A stretch of 8,230 bases of DNA from assembly GCA_003487955.1 (NCBI GenBank), contig DNNJ01000172.1, forward strand, positions 1-8,230. Reading direction: 5' to 3'. The translations under genes and the position numbers were made by a program. The notes beneath the pieces were generated by a model that saw only the letters and a list, made by a program, of their open reading frames with translations, did no database searches and was not told the DNA's origin. Below are positions 6,827 through 8,230 of the stretch, piece after piece (position 1 is the first letter of the stretch; each line of letters opens with the position of its first letter). The stretch comes from Clostridiales bacterium. Its GTDB lineage: Bacteria > Bacillota > Clostridia > Tissierellales > Sedimentibacteraceae.

Positions 6827-6870
6827 AAAAACAAAAAAATCGACCATTGAAATTTCAACGATTGATTTTT
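6827..6870 (-). terminator. AT-rich intrinsic terminator of the activator gene
   Basis: A 36-base imperfect palindrome at 6835-6870 (15 of 18 positions symmetric; centre TTGAAATTTCAA) folds better as minus-strand RNA, where two of the three breaks become G-U pairs. It is followed by TTTTTTTGTTTTTT, which runs straight into the -24 element of the ptb promoter. It should end transcripts of the upstream activator gene. The stem is weak in G and C, so read-through into ptb is possible. Confidence 0.7.
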
Positions 6871-6903
6871 AAATTATTCTAAGGGGTTAAACTATCATGA
6901 ATT

Positions 6904-6954
6904 TTCTTGCATGCAATTTATTTCAAGAAAATTGCATTTTGCAAGAACTTGCAA
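6904..6954. promoter_or_regulatory. Candidate enhancer (UAS) cluster for the sigma-54 activator
   Basis: Three overlapping dyads share TTGCA/TGCAA: TTGCATGCAA (6907-6916), TTGCATTTTGCAA (6932-6944) and TTGCAAGAACTTGCAA (6939-6954). A larger inverted repeat joins TTCTTGCA-TGCAATTT (6904-6919) with AAATTGCA and TGCAAGAA (6929-6947). The centres fall about 110-150 bases upstream of the predicted start, the usual distance for EBP binding. The cluster ends one base before the activator's stop codon. The exact operator unit cannot be fixed by eye. Confidence 0.65.
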
Positions 6955-6955
6955 A

Positions 6956-8230
6956 TCAGGAAATACCATACTTCTCCATTTTGTAATATAATGACCTTAA
7001 AGATATACCAAGCTCCTTAGCAGTACGGGTTTTGTTTTTATCAAATCTCAGATAAACGTTATAGATATATTCAGATTCTGCTTTATTCAAAACATTATCC
7101 AAGCTTGTAACACCAGCATCATCAGTTGAGATTACACTTTTAACTATATTTTGAATTTTATTTGTATCCAGTTGAGGTAAATGAATTGTATCTATAACCC
7201 TTTCGTTTATATTCATATATATGATTGCACGGCCTATTATATTTTCCAATTCCCTTACGTTGCCCGGCCAGTCATGTGCTTTCAATATCACTAAAGCATC
7301 ATCTGATATATCAACAATATTTCTTCCATATTCATCATTAAACTTAGCGATAAAGCTTTTCACCAATAAAGGAATATCTTCCTTTCTTTCGCGCAGAGGC
7401 GGTATTTTTATCGGAAGTATACTAAGCCTATAAAATAAATCTTCTCTGAATCTTCCTTCCTTTACAGCCTTTGCCAAATCTGTATTTGTTGCTGCAATTA
7501 CTCTTACATCTACAGAAATATTCTTATTGCTTCCCACCCTCATTATTTCTTTTTCCTGAAGAACTCTTAAAAGCTTCGCCTGTGTATTTAAACTGATTTC
7601 AGAAATCTCATCAAGGAATATTGTGCCCTTGTTTGCCTCTTCAAAAAGACCCTTCTTGCCTCCCTTTAATGCTCCTGTAAATGAACCTTCATCATACCCG
7701 AAAAGCTCACTTTCAAGCAAGGAATCAGACAAAGCGGCACAATTTACTCTTACAAAACTTTTATGTGAGCGAGAGCTTTGAGCATGTATTGAATTAGCGA
7801 ACAATTCCTTGCCGGTGCCGCTTTCGCCTCTTAAGAGAACAGTTGCCGGAACCTTAGCAGCTTTTTCTATGAGATTCCTTACTTCATTTATTGCCATTGA
7901 GCTGCCGATTATATCTTCAGGCTTATATTTATATGTCATCTCCCTTAATTTTTTTTCAGCTTCCTCTAATTTATCAGTCAAATCCTTTATTGTGGAAATA
8001 TCATGAAGAACAGCGACGCTTCCCTTCATTTCACCATTAACATTGATTGGTGCTGCCTGAGCTACAACAGTCTTGCCGCTTGGTTTTAATTTTAATTTTG
8101 TATTTTCAACAGGTTTTTTGGTTGAAAGCACTTTCATATGCACGCTTTCTTCTCCATCCTCAATGTCATACAGCGCATTTTTGCCTATTATGTCATCATG
8201 TTCAATACCTGTTATTTTTGTATAAGCCGG
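6956..8230 (-). CDS. PAS-domain sigma-54-dependent transcriptional activator (5' part outside window)
   Basis: The frame stays open to 8230 with no stop, so the N terminus is missing. The first 29 visible codons read PAYTKITGIE...DIIGKNAL, the end of a PAS domain continuing to about VAVLHDIS, followed by a coiled-coil linker (LTDKLEEAEKKLREM). The AAA+ domain has Walker A GESGTGKE, a GSFTGA loop (Ser in place of the usual first Ala of GAFTGA), Walker B GTIFLDE and the arginine-finger region RFREDLFYRL. A Fis-type helix-turn-helix (TRTAKELGISLRSLYYKME) ends the protein. A GTG lies in frame at 8143, but it would cut the PAS domain and is not the true start. It resembles BkdR/RocR-type activators of amino acid catabolism and probably drives the adjacent ptb operon from the dyads at 6904-6954. 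The PAS ligand is unknown. Confidence 0.93.
   Translation of the reverse strand, partial: PAYTKITGIEHDDIIGKNALYDIEDGEESVHMKVLSTKKPVENTKLKLKPSGKTVVAQAAPINVNGEMKGSVAVLHDISTIKDLTDKLEEAEKKLREMTYKYKPEDIIGSSMAINEVRNLIEKAAKVPATVLLRGESGTGKELFANSIHAQSSRSHKSFVRVNCAALSDSLLESELFGYDEGSFTGALKGGKKGLFEEANKGTIFLDEISEISLNTQAKLLRVLQEKEIMRVGSNKNISVDVRVIAATNTDLAKAVKEGRFREDLFYRLSILPIKIPPLRERKEDIPLLVKSFIAKFNDEYGRNIVDISDDALVILKAHDWPGNVRELENIIGRAIIYMNINERVIDTIHLPQLDTNKIQNIVKSVISTDDAGVTSLDNVLNKAESEYIYNVYLRFDKNKTRTAKELGISLRSLYYKMEKYGIS

Noticed and set aside
6956..8143. Activator treated as a complete protein starting at GTG 8143
   Set aside because: The frame continues upstream without a stop to 8230 and encodes PAS-domain sequence, so the gene is cut by the window edge.

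Overview
The window is low-GC DNA whose proteins, ribosome binding sites (AGGAGG type) and AT-rich hairpin terminators point to an anaerobic, amino-acid-fermenting Firmicute of the class Clostridia. The species cannot be named from sequence alone. Every supported gene lies on the minus strand, so biological reading order runs from high to low coordinates.

Reading order: (1) the 3' part of a PAS-domain sigma-54 activator (EBP), open to the window edge at 8230; (2) a 150-base control region with palindromic TTGCA/TGCAA sites, an AT-rich terminator and a textbook -24/-12 sigma-54 promoter; (3) a tightly packed operon of phosphate butyryltransferase (ptb), butyrate kinase (buk), a P-loop NTPase of unknown role, and the four subunits (delta, alpha, beta, gamma) of a ferredoxin-dependent 2-oxoacid oxidoreductase, most likely the branched-chain (2-oxoisovalerate, VOR) type; (4) a 406-base gap holding a large nested palindrome of about 186 bases, an extended -10 promoter and a REP-like inverted repeat; (5) a class IV branched-chain aminotransferase (ilvE) followed by a strong intrinsic terminator.

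Together the enzymes form a fermentation route. The aminotransferase turns valine, leucine or isoleucine into 2-oxoacids. The oxidoreductase makes the branched acyl-CoA and reduced ferredoxin. Ptb makes the acyl phosphate, and Buk makes the free branched fatty acid plus ATP. This is an anaerobic counterpart of the Bacillus bkd operon, which is likewise driven by sigma-54 and an EBP (BkdR). Here the NAD-linked dehydrogenase complex is replaced by a ferredoxin-linked enzyme, and leucine dehydrogenase by a transaminase.

The least explained parts are the P-loop protein embedded in the operon, the very short predicted ptb leader that begins at its own Shine-Dalgarno sequence, and the two palindromic repeat structures between the oxidoreductase genes and ilvE. 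No CRISPR array, tRNA, rRNA, transposase or phage gene was seen.
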